This document shows, piece after piece, positions 24,279 to 30,438 of a stretch of 30,438 nucleotides of DNA. Each line of letters begins with the position of its first letter. The stretch's first letter is position 1. The notes below the pieces were generated by a model that saw nothing but the letters and a program-made list of their open reading frames with translations, was not told the origin of the DNA and did no database searches. Location: contig JAADDG010000094.1 of assembly GCA_013154075.1 (NCBI GenBank), positions 1 through 30,438 of the forward strand. Reading direction: 5' to 3'. This stretch comes from Campylobacterota bacterium (lineage in GTDB: Bacteria > Campylobacterota > Campylobacteria > Campylobacterales > JAADDG01). The position numbers were made by a program, and so were the translations under genes.

Positions 24279-24656
24279 TTATGCCTTTCCAGCCATCTTC
24301 ATCATTTCGATAGGAGATATGGCTTTGTCCCAAAAATCTTCGGGTATCAAATACTCCTCCACTACCTTTCCGCCGATAATATGCTCATCTATAATTCTAT
24401 CTATTTTCTCTTTGGTAAGCTCTACATACATATGATGTCCCGGCTCTACAAGCATAACAGGACCCAATTGACATCTGTTAAGACATGAAGTTCTGATAGG
24501 CTGAACGGTAGCGATCAAGCCCTTTTCCATAAGTCTTTGGCCAAGATGCTGAAAAAGATCTCTTGTGTTTTCGTTTACACAACTTGGCTTAGGCATCCCC
24601 GGAGGAGAGCTTTGCTCACATTTGAATATATAAAACGCTGGTTGCGGTATCCCCAT
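24279..24656 (-). CDS. (2Fe-2S) ferredoxin-like protein, thioredoxin fold
   Basis: A 125-residue protein with four cysteines, Cys13, Cys26, Cys58 and Cys62, in the pattern C-x12-C-x31-C-x3-C of the thioredoxin-like [2Fe-2S] ferredoxins and the NuoE-type subunit fold. HHMYVELTKEKID and a C-terminal IPEDFWDK tail are conserved in Campylobacterota. It probably carries one electron in the cytoplasm; the partner is unknown. It is the first gene of the operon with panD, ybaB, ispA and tkt. The start ATG has AAGGGG five bases upstream. Confidence 0.85.
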   Translation of the reverse strand: MGIPQPAFYIFKCEQSSPPGMPKPSCVNENTRDLFQHLGQRLMEKGLIATVQPIRTSCLNRCQLGPVMLVEPGHHMYVELTKEKIDRIIDEHIIGGKVVEEYLIPEDFWDKAISPIEMMKMAGKA

Positions 24657-24686
24657 ATTTTCCCCTTTTTCTATTTTTTGTATGAA

Positions 24687-24726
24687 ATTGTATCAAAAAA
24701 ATCTCTTTTTACAAATAATCATACCA
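24687..24726 (-). promoter_or_regulatory. Promoter region, ferredoxin-panD-ybaB-ispA-tkt operon
   Basis: Two extended -10 candidates on the minus strand: TG-A-TACAAT (24687-24695) after a run of T, about 30-40 bases before the ATG, and TG-G-TATGAT (24718-24726) further up. The first is the better placed. The 120-base gap holds no clear terminator for murE. Confidence 0.5.
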
Positions 24727-24776
24727 TAAATTAGGAGAAAAATTGTCTATTTTATTAGATCTTACTTTCCAAAAAC

Positions 24777-26072
24777 TTATCTATTTAATATTTCCCTAAC
24801 CACCTCTCGATCGTCAAAGGGAATTTTTTCTCCCTTGATCTCTTGGTACTCTTCATCTCCCTTTCCGAGGATTACCACAACTTCTCCCTCTTTTGCATCT
24901 TTTATGGCAAGCTCTATAGCCTGTCTTCGATTGGGTACCGCAAGGACGTTATCGACGTTATCGAAACCTTCGGCTATATCTTTTATTATCTCAAGAGGAT
25001 CTTCGCTTCTTGGATTGTCGGAAGTTAGATATATCTTTTTGGCAAATCTCTGAGCGGCTTTGGCCATAAGCGGTCTTTTGCCTCTATCTCTATCTCCTCC
25101 CGCTCCGAAAACCACGATAAGCTCGTTATCGGAAAGCGATTCCAAAACCTTCTCCATTCCATCGGGGGTATGGGCGAAATCGACTATCACAAGCGGATCT
25201 TCGCTTACAGCTTCCATTCTTCCGCTAACTCCCCCAAAGCTCTCTACGGCGTCGCAAACATCTCTTAGAGGCTTATTTGTCAAAAGTTTCACACTGCCGA
25301 TAGCCGCCAAAATATTATAAAGGTTAAAAAGTCCGTAAAGATTTGAATAAAATTCCTCAGTTTCGTGAAAATGTTTCACAAGCCCTTTTATTCCGCCTTT
25401 TAGAGAATAAGCCGTTACGCTAAAGGATGCCGCCTCATCCACCGCATATGTGTAGCAGTTTTTTAGAGAGTATCTTATATGTTTATCCTCTTTGTTTACA
25501 AGCTTCATACTTTCATCGTCTTGAAAAAAGGAGCTTTTTACGGCTATATAATTCTCCATCGTTTTATGATAGTCAAGATGATCTTGAGAGATATTGGTAA
25601 AGACTTTCAAAGCGAACGAAAGCCCCTCTATTCTGTTTTGATCGATTGCGTGAGAGCTAACTTCCATGATAAAATATTCGCAATCTCTCTTTTTAGCCTC
25701 AAAGAGATGATAAATCGTGCTTAGAATCGGAGGGGTTGTCAGACTTTTGCTCTCTACCCTCTCATCGTTTGCAAAAAAGCCTCTCGTTCCTTGCAGTCCG
25801 GCTCTATATCCCATATCCAAAAGCATAGAATATATCGCCGCGGCGGTTGTGGTTTTGCCGTTTGTGCCGGTTATTCCGACCACTTTGATTTTATCGAGCT
25901 CAAGATCTTTGATAAGCTCTTTTGGAGTAACGATAAGAGGAGGATTTTTGGCTTTGGCTTCTTCTAAAAATCTTTTGTTTTGAGAGGTTAGTAAAAAAGC
26001 GGTTTTTTCGTCGATCTCTTTGGAGTTGTCGGTTATGAACTCGACATTTTTATAAGGGATGTTTACTCTCAA
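24777..26072 (-). CDS. murE: UDP-MurNAc-tripeptide synthetase, Dap-adding
   Basis: Adds meso-diaminopimelate to UDP-MurNAc-L-Ala-D-Glu in peptidoglycan synthesis. The 431-residue protein has the Mur ligase P-loop VVGITGTNGKTTTAA (64-78), SSHAIDQNRIEG, the carbamylated-lysine region NYIAVKSSFF, and SDNPRSEDP (about 353-361), where the DNPR motif marks Dap rather than lysine. The short N-terminus is usual in Campylobacterota. The start is TTG, overlapping the stop of the upstream gene by TTGA. Well supported. Confidence 0.95.
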   Translation of the reverse strand: MRVNIPYKNVEFITDNSKEIDEKTAFLLTSQNKRFLEEAKAKNPPLIVTPKELIKDLELDKIKVVGITGTNGKTTTAAAIYSMLLDMGYRAGLQGTRGFFANDERVESKSLTTPPILSTIYHLFEAKKRDCEYFIMEVSSHAIDQNRIEGLSFALKVFTNISQDHLDYHKTMENYIAVKSSFFQDDESMKLVNKEDKHIRYSLKNCYTYAVDEAASFSVTAYSLKGGIKGLVKHFHETEEFYSNLYGLFNLYNILAAIGSVKLLTNKPLRDVCDAVESFGGVSGRMEAVSEDPLVIVDFAHTPDGMEKVLESLSDNELIVVFGAGGDRDRGKRPLMAKAAQRFAKKIYLTSDNPRSEDPLEIIKDIAEGFDNVDNVLAVPNRRQAIELAIKDAKEGEVVVILGKGDEEYQEIKGEKIPFDDREVVREILNR

Positions 26073-26635
26073 CTCTTTTTCTCTATCAAATCAAATAGCT
26101 TTCTAACCTCTTTGTCGTTTGGAAAAATTTTCAAAGCATCCTCCATATAATTTAGGGCCATATCCTCAAAGCCGTGAGAGAGAAGCTGTTTTAGGAAATC
26201 TATAAAATCCTCTTTTCTTGATATCAAAACTCTCGTACTAAACATTATATCCTCAAAAACGCTCTTAAAATCGCCTCTCTCTTCCACTATGGCCATAAAG
26301 TCCCTATAGTCTATCCCCTCTTCCATCATAAGCTTCTCATTCAAATAATCCATAAAAAAGGAGGATATTTTACTAATACTGTTATCTACGGACTCTATGA
26401 TCTCTTCCACTATCTCTTTGGAATCAATTCCCTCTTGAGTTTTGGAAAGCTCATAATACTCAAAAAGCGCAACCGCCTCCTCCTCTCTCTCCAAAGCCAG
26501 ATCGCAAAGCACCGCTCCAAGCTTCGCCTCTTCATCGTTTGGAAACTCTTTCAAAGAGAGAGCGTAATTTAAAAGAGCACTCTTATACTCTCTTTTAAAA
26601 AAGTTCTCTTTAGCACGCTCTTTGAATTTATTCAT
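26069..26635 (-). CDS. TPR-like hypothetical protein
   Basis: 188 residues from the ATG at 26635, which has AAAGGA six bases upstream; a longer frame from 26665 would overlap nifU and is less likely. The N-terminal (NKFKERAKENFFKREYKSALLNYALSL) and C-terminal (MALNYMEDALKIFPNDKEV) parts look like tetratricopeptide helices, with a more charged helical middle. It has no signal peptide. A gene like it sits between nifU and murE in relatives such as C. jejuni. Function unknown; it is likely a protein-binding scaffold by fold only. Confidence 0.7.
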   Translation of the reverse strand: MNKFKERAKENFFKREYKSALLNYALSLKEFPNDEEAKLGAVLCDLALEREEEAVALFEYYELSKTQEGIDSKEIVEEIIESVDNSISKISSFFMDYLNEKLMMEEGIDYRDFMAIVEERGDFKSVFEDIMFSTRVLISRKEDFIDFLKQLLSHGFEDMALNYMEDALKIFPNDKEVRKLFDLIEKKS

Positions 26636-26645
26636 TCTTTTTCCT

Positions 26646-26927
26646 TTATTGCGAAAGTTCCTCAATCATACTCTCCATACCGGGTGGAATATTGATAACC
26701 TCGATCTCAGGATGTATATCGATCCTAAGCTGCCTTTCGATTAGATATTTTAGCGTTTGGTTGCTCGCGGAGCATCCCACACACGCTCCTTGTAACTGAA
26801 CGAAAACCTTACCGTTTTTCACATCGAGCAAAGTAAGCCCTCCGCCGTCCATCGCCAATGAGGGTTTAATCTTCTCCAGACTCTTCTCAACAGCCGGTTT
26901 TAACTCTTCGTCGCTAAATGGAATCAT
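26646..26927 (-). CDS. NifU C-terminal (Nfu) domain Fe-S carrier
   Basis: A 93-residue single-domain Nfu protein. LAMDGGGLTLLDVKNGKVFV (24-43) and GACVGCSASNQT (47-58) hold the CxxC pair, Cys49 and Cys52, which carries a labile Fe-S cluster for transfer to apo-proteins. It is first in the nifU-TPR-murE operon. The start ATG has AAAGGAAAT upstream. A full NifU scaffold would be longer, so this is a carrier, not the scaffold. Confidence 0.92.
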   Translation of the reverse strand: MIPFSDEELKPAVEKSLEKIKPSLAMDGGGLTLLDVKNGKVFVQLQGACVGCSASNQTLKYLIERQLRIDIHPEIEVINIPPGMESMIEELSQ

Positions 26928-26950
26928 TAATTTCCTTTATTTTTATCTTT

Positions 26951-26967
26951 TATTGTATTAAACAATA
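26951..26967 (-). promoter_or_regulatory. Possible promoter/operator of nifU operon
   Basis: The palindrome TATTGT-N5-ACAATA (26951-26967) overlaps a possible minus-strand -10, TACAAT (26952-26957), about 25 bases before the ATG. Geometry resembles the palindrome at the DUF507 promoter. Weak but consistent. Confidence 0.35.
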
Positions 26968-26994
26968 TCTTAGTTGAAAGAAATATTAAATAAG

Positions 26995-27025
26995 GGGAAA
27001 GTGAAAAAGTAAAAAGGGAAAGTGA
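26995..27025. repeat. Direct repeat pair GGGAAAGTGA, 21-base period
   Basis: GGGAAAGTGA occurs at 26995-27004 and again at 27016-27025, two helical turns apart, in the gap between the rplQ terminator and the nifU promoter. It may be a binding site; the neighbouring sequence is purine-rich on this strand, so chance is possible. Confidence 0.6.
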
Positions 27026-27042
27026 TATGAAAAGAAACTATA

Positions 27043-27073
27043 AAAAAAGAGAGTGAGAAAAACCCTCTTTTTT
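27043..27073 (-). terminator. Terminator after rplQ
   Basis: AAAAAAGAG pairs with CTCTTTTTT over a 13-base loop (9 bp, mostly A-T, with the T-run as the second arm) eight bases after the rplQ stop. It ends the alpha operon. Confidence 0.65.
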
Positions 27074-27080
27074 AAATAAT

Positions 27081-27431
27081 TTATACGAGTTCTATAAACG
27101 CCATCTCAGCGGCGTCGCCTCTTCTAACTCTCGTTCTAACGATTCTCGTATATCCGCCTTTTCTATCTTGATATCTCGGCGCTATTTCGTTTACAAGTTT
27201 TTTAGTAGCCTCTTTGTTTTGCAAAGCTTGAAAAACCGCTCTGTGAGCGTTAAAATCGCCTACTCTCGCTTTTGTTACGAGTTTTTCGAAAAAGCTTCTA
27301 AGCTCTTTCGCTTTAGGCAAAGTAGTCTCAATTTTCTCACTCATAATCAAAGCTATTGAAAGATTCTTCAACAAAGCTTTTCTGTGAGATGAGGTTCTTC
27401 CAAGTTTTCTATATCCGTGTTTATGCCTCAT
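27081..27431 (-). CDS. rplQ: 50S ribosomal protein L17
   Basis: A 116-residue L17: MRHKHGYRKLGRTSSHRKAL at the N-terminus, RSFFEKLVTKA and the C-terminal RVRRGDAAEMAFIELV are family hallmarks. It sits around the peptide exit tunnel of the large subunit. Its ATG overlaps the rpoA stop (ATGA). Last gene of the alpha operon, before a terminator. Confidence 0.98.
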   Translation of the reverse strand: MRHKHGYRKLGRTSSHRKALLKNLSIALIMSEKIETTLPKAKELRSFFEKLVTKARVGDFNAHRAVFQALQNKEATKKLVNEIAPRYQDRKGGYTRIVRTRVRRGDAAEMAFIELV

Positions 27432-28444
27432 TTCTTTTCCTCGCTCGATTTTGATTTTAGTTCTTGAATTTTTTCGCTAAGAGCTTTTACCATATCAGCG
27501 GAAAGCTCTTGATCGATAGGATATCCCTCTTTGTTCATCACCTCTTTGATCTCTTCGAGGGATTTCTTTCCGAGATTCTTCAGGTTTTTAAGCTCCTGCT
27601 CGCTCATCAAAGCAAGCTCTCCGATATATTGGATATTGGCTTTCTCAAGACAATTGAAACTTCTAACGCTAAGCTCAAGCTCGTCTATCTTTCTAAGCAG
27701 CTTGTTAAGCTCTTTGGTATCTACGTGCTCGATTTTCGGCTGAATGTTTAGATTGAGCACTTTGTTGAAAATAGACATTTGATCGTACATAACGACCAAA
27801 GCGTTTTTGAAAGCCTCTACGGGAGTTACCTGCCCGTCAGTCTCTATAACGAAAACCACTTTCTCATAATTTGGGTTATCTTCTATAAGTATCTTTTCTA
27901 TATCGTAGACCGCTTTTCTTACCGGAGTGAAAAAAGCGTCCAACGCTATGAAATTCTCTTTAAGTCCCTCTCTGATATTTTCGCTCGGAACGTAACCGAT
28001 ACCTTTTTGAACGATGATGGTAAAGTTCAAATTCCCGTCTTCGTTCAACGTAGCCAAATAGTTATCGGGAGTTACGACCTCTACAAGATCGTTTTCCAAA
28101 TCGCTACCTTTGATCTCTTTGTGGCCTTTGAAAGAGTAGTTTAGCTCAACCATATTCTCGTCATTTTTTATCTTAAATCTCATGTTTTTAAGGTTGATGA
28201 TAAAATGGGCCACATCCTCGAACATTCCTCTCACACTATCAAATTCGTGAGAAACCCCTTCTATGTAAAGAGCGGTAGGAGCATATCCCACAGTCGAGCT
28301 TAGAAGAAGTCTTCTTAAAGGATGAGCCAAAGTGATGGCAAATCCGCTCTCAAACGGATAAGCCGAAATCTTGGCCGTCTTCTCGTCTATCTCTTCTATC
28401 TCGATCTCTGTAGGGATATAAGGAGAAGTCGTTATTTTTTTCAT
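27428..28444 (-). CDS. rpoA: RNA polymerase alpha subunit
   Basis: 338 residues: N-terminal assembly domain (about 1-235; PFESGFAITLAHPLRRLLLSS, then FIALDAFFTPVRKAVYDIE) and C-terminal domain (about 255-325) with LEKANIQYIGEL and NLGKKSLEEIKE helix-hairpin motifs that contact promoter UP elements and activators. It starts 15 bases past rpsD and is coupled to rplQ by ATGA. Normal length. Confidence 0.98.
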   Translation of the reverse strand: MKKITTSPYIPTEIEIEEIDEKTAKISAYPFESGFAITLAHPLRRLLLSSTVGYAPTALYIEGVSHEFDSVRGMFEDVAHFIINLKNMRFKIKNDENMVELNYSFKGHKEIKGSDLENDLVEVVTPDNYLATLNEDGNLNFTIIVQKGIGYVPSENIREGLKENFIALDAFFTPVRKAVYDIEKILIEDNPNYEKVVFVIETDGQVTPVEAFKNALVVMYDQMSIFNKVLNLNIQPKIEHVDTKELNKLLRKIDELELSVRSFNCLEKANIQYIGELALMSEQELKNLKNLGKKSLEEIKEVMNKEGYPIDQELSADMVKALSEKIQELKSKSSEEKK

Positions 28445-28459
28445 TTATTTGCTCCCTAA

Positions 28460-29086
28460 TTATTTAGAGTAGAACTCGACTATCATTCTCTCTTCTACTG
28501 GAATTTGTACCTCTTCTCTCTCCGGTATTCTTGTGAAAATTCCAAAAACCTTATCCTTATCCACATCTACCCAAGGAACGATTCCCGTTTGATTCGTAAG
28601 CTCTATGGCTCTTTGGATTTGAGGATTGTTTTTGGATTTCTCTCTAATTTCGATTTTTTGTCCCGCTTTCACTCTGTAAGATGGAATGTTTACTTTCTTT
28701 CCGTCTACCAAAACGTGTCCGTGAGAAACAAGCTGTCTTGCAAATCTTCTTGTCGTTGCAAAACCCATTCTATAAACTACGTTATCAAGTCTTCTCTCAA
28801 GAAGTTTGATCAAGTTCTCTCCGGTATTTCCGGCTTGAGCGTTCGCTTCTTGGAAAAGTCTTCTAAACTGCTTCTCGGAAATTCCGTACATAAACTTAGC
28901 TTTTTGCTTCTCTTTAAGCTGCAATCCGTATTCGCTTACTTTAGCTCTTCTTTGTCCGTGTTGTCCGGGAGGGAAAGGTCTTTTCTCAAGAGCGCTCTTA
29001 CCAGCTAATCTTCTCTCTCCCTTTAGTCCCAAACTAACGCCGAGTCTTCTTTCTATCTTTTCTACCGGCCCTCTATATCTTGCCAT
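28460..29086 (-). CDS. rpsD: 30S ribosomal protein S4
   Basis: A 208-residue S4: N-terminal MARYRGPVEKIERRLGVSL with KRPFPPGQHGQRR, and an S4 RNA-binding domain (about 95-160, LLERRLDNVVYRMGFA). It lacks the N-terminal zinc cysteines (a C-minus form). S4 starts 30S assembly and in E. coli represses this operon by binding a pseudoknot in its leader; the candidate leader at 30038-30160 makes that comparison pertinent. The ATG has AGGAG upstream in a 56-base AT-rich gap. Confidence 0.98.
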   Translation of the reverse strand: MARYRGPVEKIERRLGVSLGLKGERRLAGKSALEKRPFPPGQHGQRRAKVSEYGLQLKEKQKAKFMYGISEKQFRRLFQEANAQAGNTGENLIKLLERRLDNVVYRMGFATTRRFARQLVSHGHVLVDGKKVNIPSYRVKAGQKIEIREKSKNNPQIQRAIELTNQTGIVPWVDVDKDKVFGIFTRIPEREEVQIPVEERMIVEFYSK

Positions 29087-29142
29087 CTATCTTCTCCTGA
29101 TAAATTCTTTACTTAATTTTTTATATATTCAAAAAGGTTAAA

Positions 29143-29535
29143 TTATACTCTTCTTCTTTTCGGAGGTCTACAACCGTTGTGAGGCAAAGGAGTAATATCT
29201 TTGAAGAAAAGCACTTTTATTCCCTCTATCGCTCCAACGGTCTTTACGGCCGTCTCTCTACCCGAACCGGGTCCTTGAACTTTTATACCGACCTCTTTTA
29301 TTCCGTGCTCTTTGGCTTTGTTCATAGCGTCTTCAACAGCTTGTTGAGCCGCATAAGGAGTAGATTTTTTACTTCCCTTAAAGCCCAAACTTCCCGCACT
29401 GCTCCAAGCGATAACGTTTCCCATCTCGTCAGTTACGGTTACAACCGTGTTATTGAATGTGGCCGAAATATAAACAACGCCTTTTGCGATATTCTTTTTA
29501 ACTATCTTTTTTCTTGTTCCTCTTCTTTTAGCCAT
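29143..29535 (-). CDS. rpsK: 30S ribosomal protein S11
   Basis: A 130-residue S11: GVVYISATFNNTVVTVTDEMGN, GFKGSKKSTPYAAQQAVEDA and the C-terminal TPLPHNGCRPPKRRRV are clear. It lies on the platform of the 30S subunit near the Shine-Dalgarno duplex. It starts 13 bases past rpsM. Confidence 0.98.
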   Translation of the reverse strand: MAKRRGTRKKIVKKNIAKGVVYISATFNNTVVTVTDEMGNVIAWSSAGSLGFKGSKKSTPYAAQQAVEDAMNKAKEHGIKEVGIKVQGPGSGRETAVKTVGAIEGIKVLFFKDITPLPHNGCRPPKRRRV

Positions 29536-29548
29536 TATCTACTCTCCA

Positions 29549-29920
29549 CTATTTCTTACTCGCCGCACCGACGGTTTTTTTCTTACCTTTTCTGGTTCTG
29601 GCATTGGTTTTTGTTTTCTGACCTCTTACAGGAAGACCTACTCTATGTCTTAGACCTCTGTAGTTTCCAAGATCCATCAAAGCTTTTATATCCATAGCAA
29701 CTTTTTTTCTAAGATCTCCCTCAACCATATAGTTGTTTTGGATCTCTTTTCTGATTGCCGCTACCTCTTCTTCGGTAAGCTCATGAACTCTCTTATCGTA
29801 AGAGATTCCGGTAGCATCGAGTATCTTTCTCGAACTTGTCAAACCTATTCCGTAAATGTAAGTAAGTCCGTATTCAATTCTCTTTTTCTTCGGTAAATCG
29901 ACACCAGCAATTCTCGCCAT
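29549..29920 (-). CDS. rpsM: 30S ribosomal protein S13
   Basis: A 123-residue S13: MARIAGVDLPKKKRIEYGLTY, then YRGLRHRVGLPVRGQKTKTN and a basic tail ending GAASKK. It lies in the 30S head and contacts the 50S subunit and P-site tRNA. It begins three bases past rpmJ. Confidence 0.98.
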   Translation of the reverse strand: MARIAGVDLPKKKRIEYGLTYIYGIGLTSSRKILDATGISYDKRVHELTEEEVAAIRKEIQNNYMVEGDLRKKVAMDIKALMDLGNYRGLRHRVGLPVRGQKTKTNARTRKGKKKTVGAASKK

Positions 29921-29923
29921 TGA

Positions 29924-30037
29924 CTATCCTTGTCTTTGTTTATGTTTTGGATTTACGCAGATTACTCTAACGATTCCTTTTCTTTTGATGATTTTGCACT
30001 TATCGCACATCTTCTTTACGCTTGGGCGTACTTTCAT
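29924..30037 (-). CDS. rpmJ: 50S ribosomal protein L36
   Basis: 37 residues: MKVRPSVKKMCDKCKIIKRK and a second part ICVNPKHKQRQG. Zinc ligands are Cys11, Cys14, Cys27 and His32, so this is the zinc (C-plus) form, in contrast to the zinc-free S4 of the same operon. The ATG at 30037 follows AGGAG by five bases, and its TAG is three bases before rpsM. It is the first gene after the structured leader. Confidence 0.97.
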   Translation of the reverse strand: MKVRPSVKKMCDKCKIIKRKGIVRVICVNPKHKQRQG

Positions 30038-30160
30038 AACTGCTCCTAATAGTGTATTTCCACTTTAGCAAACTGTCAGGTTTAGTGAAGTATCTAAACC
30101 AATAATTGAAAAAACAGTGGTATTTTTTCAATTACTCTTCACACAGTTTTGCAAAGGCAC
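30038..30160 (-). promoter_or_regulatory. Structured leader of the alpha operon (candidate cis-regulatory RNA)
   Basis: Just after a promoter and before rpmJ, the minus-strand RNA can form three helices. P1 (30156-30144 with 30075-30063) closes a multibranch: CTTTGC-AAA-A-CTG with CAGTTTGC-T-AAAG, 12 bp with two one-base bulges. P2 (30134-30123 with 30114-30103) is a perfect 12-bp hairpin with loop TACCACTG. P3 (30100-30094 with 30085-30079) is a perfect 7-bp GGTTTAG/CTAAACC hairpin with loop ATACTTCA. In addition the P3 loop (CTTCA) can pair with TGAAG at 30141-30137, and the P2 loop (CCACT, 30120-30116) with AGTGG at 30064-30060, just upstream of the AGGAG (30047-30043). All pairings are read from sequence; regulation, perhaps by S4, is inference. 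Confidence 0.6.
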
Positions 30161-30162
30161 GC

Positions 30163-30185
30163 ATTTTACCAAAAAAATGGTAAAA
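30163..30185 (-). promoter_or_regulatory. Promoter of rpmJ operon, inside an 8-bp palindrome
   Basis: Minus-strand TTTTTTTGGTAAAAT has an extended -10 (TG, one base, TAAAAT at 30163-30171) with a start expected near 30156, exactly where P1 of the leader begins. The same bases form a perfect hairpin TTTTACCA-N6-TGGTAAAA (30164-30185) two bases past the infA stop, which may be an infA terminator, an operator, or both. No clear -35. Confidence 0.5.
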
Positions 30186-30187
30186 AT

Positions 30188-30406
30188 TTACTTATATCTA
30201 TAGGTAATTCTACCTTTATCGAGACTGTACGGAGTAAGCTCCACTTTGACTTTGTCTCCCGGCATAATTTTTATATAATGCATTCTCATTTTGCCGGCTA
30301 TGTGACAAAGCACCACATGTCCGTTTGGAAGCTCCACTTTAAAAGTGGCGTTTGGCAAAGCCTCTATAACTTTTCCGTCAACCTCTATAACATCGCTCTT
30401 AGCCAT
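30188..30406 (-). CDS. infA: Translation initiation factor IF-1
   Basis: A 72-residue S1/OB-fold protein: MAKSDVIEVDGKVIEALPNATFKVELPNGH and GKMRMHYIKIMPGDKVKVELTPYSLDKGRITYRYK. It binds the A site of the 30S subunit during initiation. AGGAGG lies five bases upstream of the ATG. Normal length. Confidence 0.97.
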   Translation of the reverse strand: MAKSDVIEVDGKVIEALPNATFKVELPNGHVVLCHIAGKMRMHYIKIMPGDKVKVELTPYSLDKGRITYRYK

Positions 30407-30414
30407 AATTCCTC

Positions 30415-30438
30415 CTATTCGTCTATTGATAATATTTC
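30415..30438 (-). CDS. Probable 3' end of map (methionine aminopeptidase)
   Basis: Only eight codons are visible, ending EILSIDE then TAG, three bases before the AGGAGG region of infA. In Campylobacterota map usually precedes infA and ends with a similar GYEILS-type tail. The call rests on this short tail and gene order, so it is tentative. Confidence 0.35.
   Translation of the reverse strand, partial: EILSIDE

Noticed and set aside
30103..30134. The 12-bp hairpin before rpmJ as a transposon remnant or rho-independent terminator
   Set aside because: There is no U-run after it, no flanking target duplication, and it nests within two further complementary helices, so a leader structure is more economical.
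1..30438. CRISPR arrays, tRNA or rRNA genes, insertion sequences, phage genes or toxin-antitoxin pairs
   Set aside because: None was recognised on reading; no regularly spaced repeats, transposase or integrase motifs, or tRNA-like cloverleaf was noticed. A tRNA or CRISPR search program would be decisive.

Overview
The window looks like a chromosome segment from a member of the Campylobacterota (Epsilonproteobacteria). The evidence is moderate-to-low GC, C. jejuni-like gene neighbourhoods (purA, a FliJ-like and a MotE-like protein, a DUF507 protein, carA; and nifU, a TPR-like protein, murE, ybaB, ispA, tkt), a zinc-ligand-free S4, and promoters dominated by a T-tract plus extended -10. The genus is not resolved. 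A free-living or hydrothermal-vent type lineage would fit the large exopolysaccharide locus, but that is inference. All genes I can support lie on the minus strand, so transcription runs from high to low coordinates.

In the direction of transcription: a likely map 3' end and infA (about 30.4 kb) are followed by a promoter and an elaborately foldable leader, then the ribosomal/RNA polymerase alpha operon rpmJ-rpsM-rpsK-rpsD-rpoA-rplQ, ending in a terminator near 27.05 kb. Next come nifU-like, a TPR-like gene and murE. A second metabolic operon follows: a 2Fe-2S ferredoxin-like gene, panD, ybaB, ispA and tkt.

From 20.6 to 5.2 kb lies an extracellular or surface polysaccharide locus: glycosyltransferase, SDR epimerase/reductase, galE, Wzx-like flippase, Wzy/WaaL-like polymerase or ligase, two more GT4 glycosyltransferases, a CapK-like adenylate-forming enzyme, a heparinase II/III-like protein, then wza, wzc (with a clear terminator) and a WecA/MraY-type initiating transferase. 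Together these make a complete Wzx/Wzy-style pathway: lipid-linked initiation, sugar supply, transfer, flipping, polymerisation, export and length control, with two unusual modifying enzymes.

The last part holds hisZ-purA-fliJ-like-motE-like, then DUF507-carA and the 5' part of a TauE/SafE (UreH-like) membrane protein that runs off the left edge.

The most interesting non-coding signal is the 125-base leader between infA and rpmJ. It can form a closing stem, two perfect hairpins and two possible loop-strand interactions directly after a promoter. It is a candidate cis-regulatory RNA for the alpha operon, possibly analogous to S4 autoregulation but with no recognisable similarity to the known elements.
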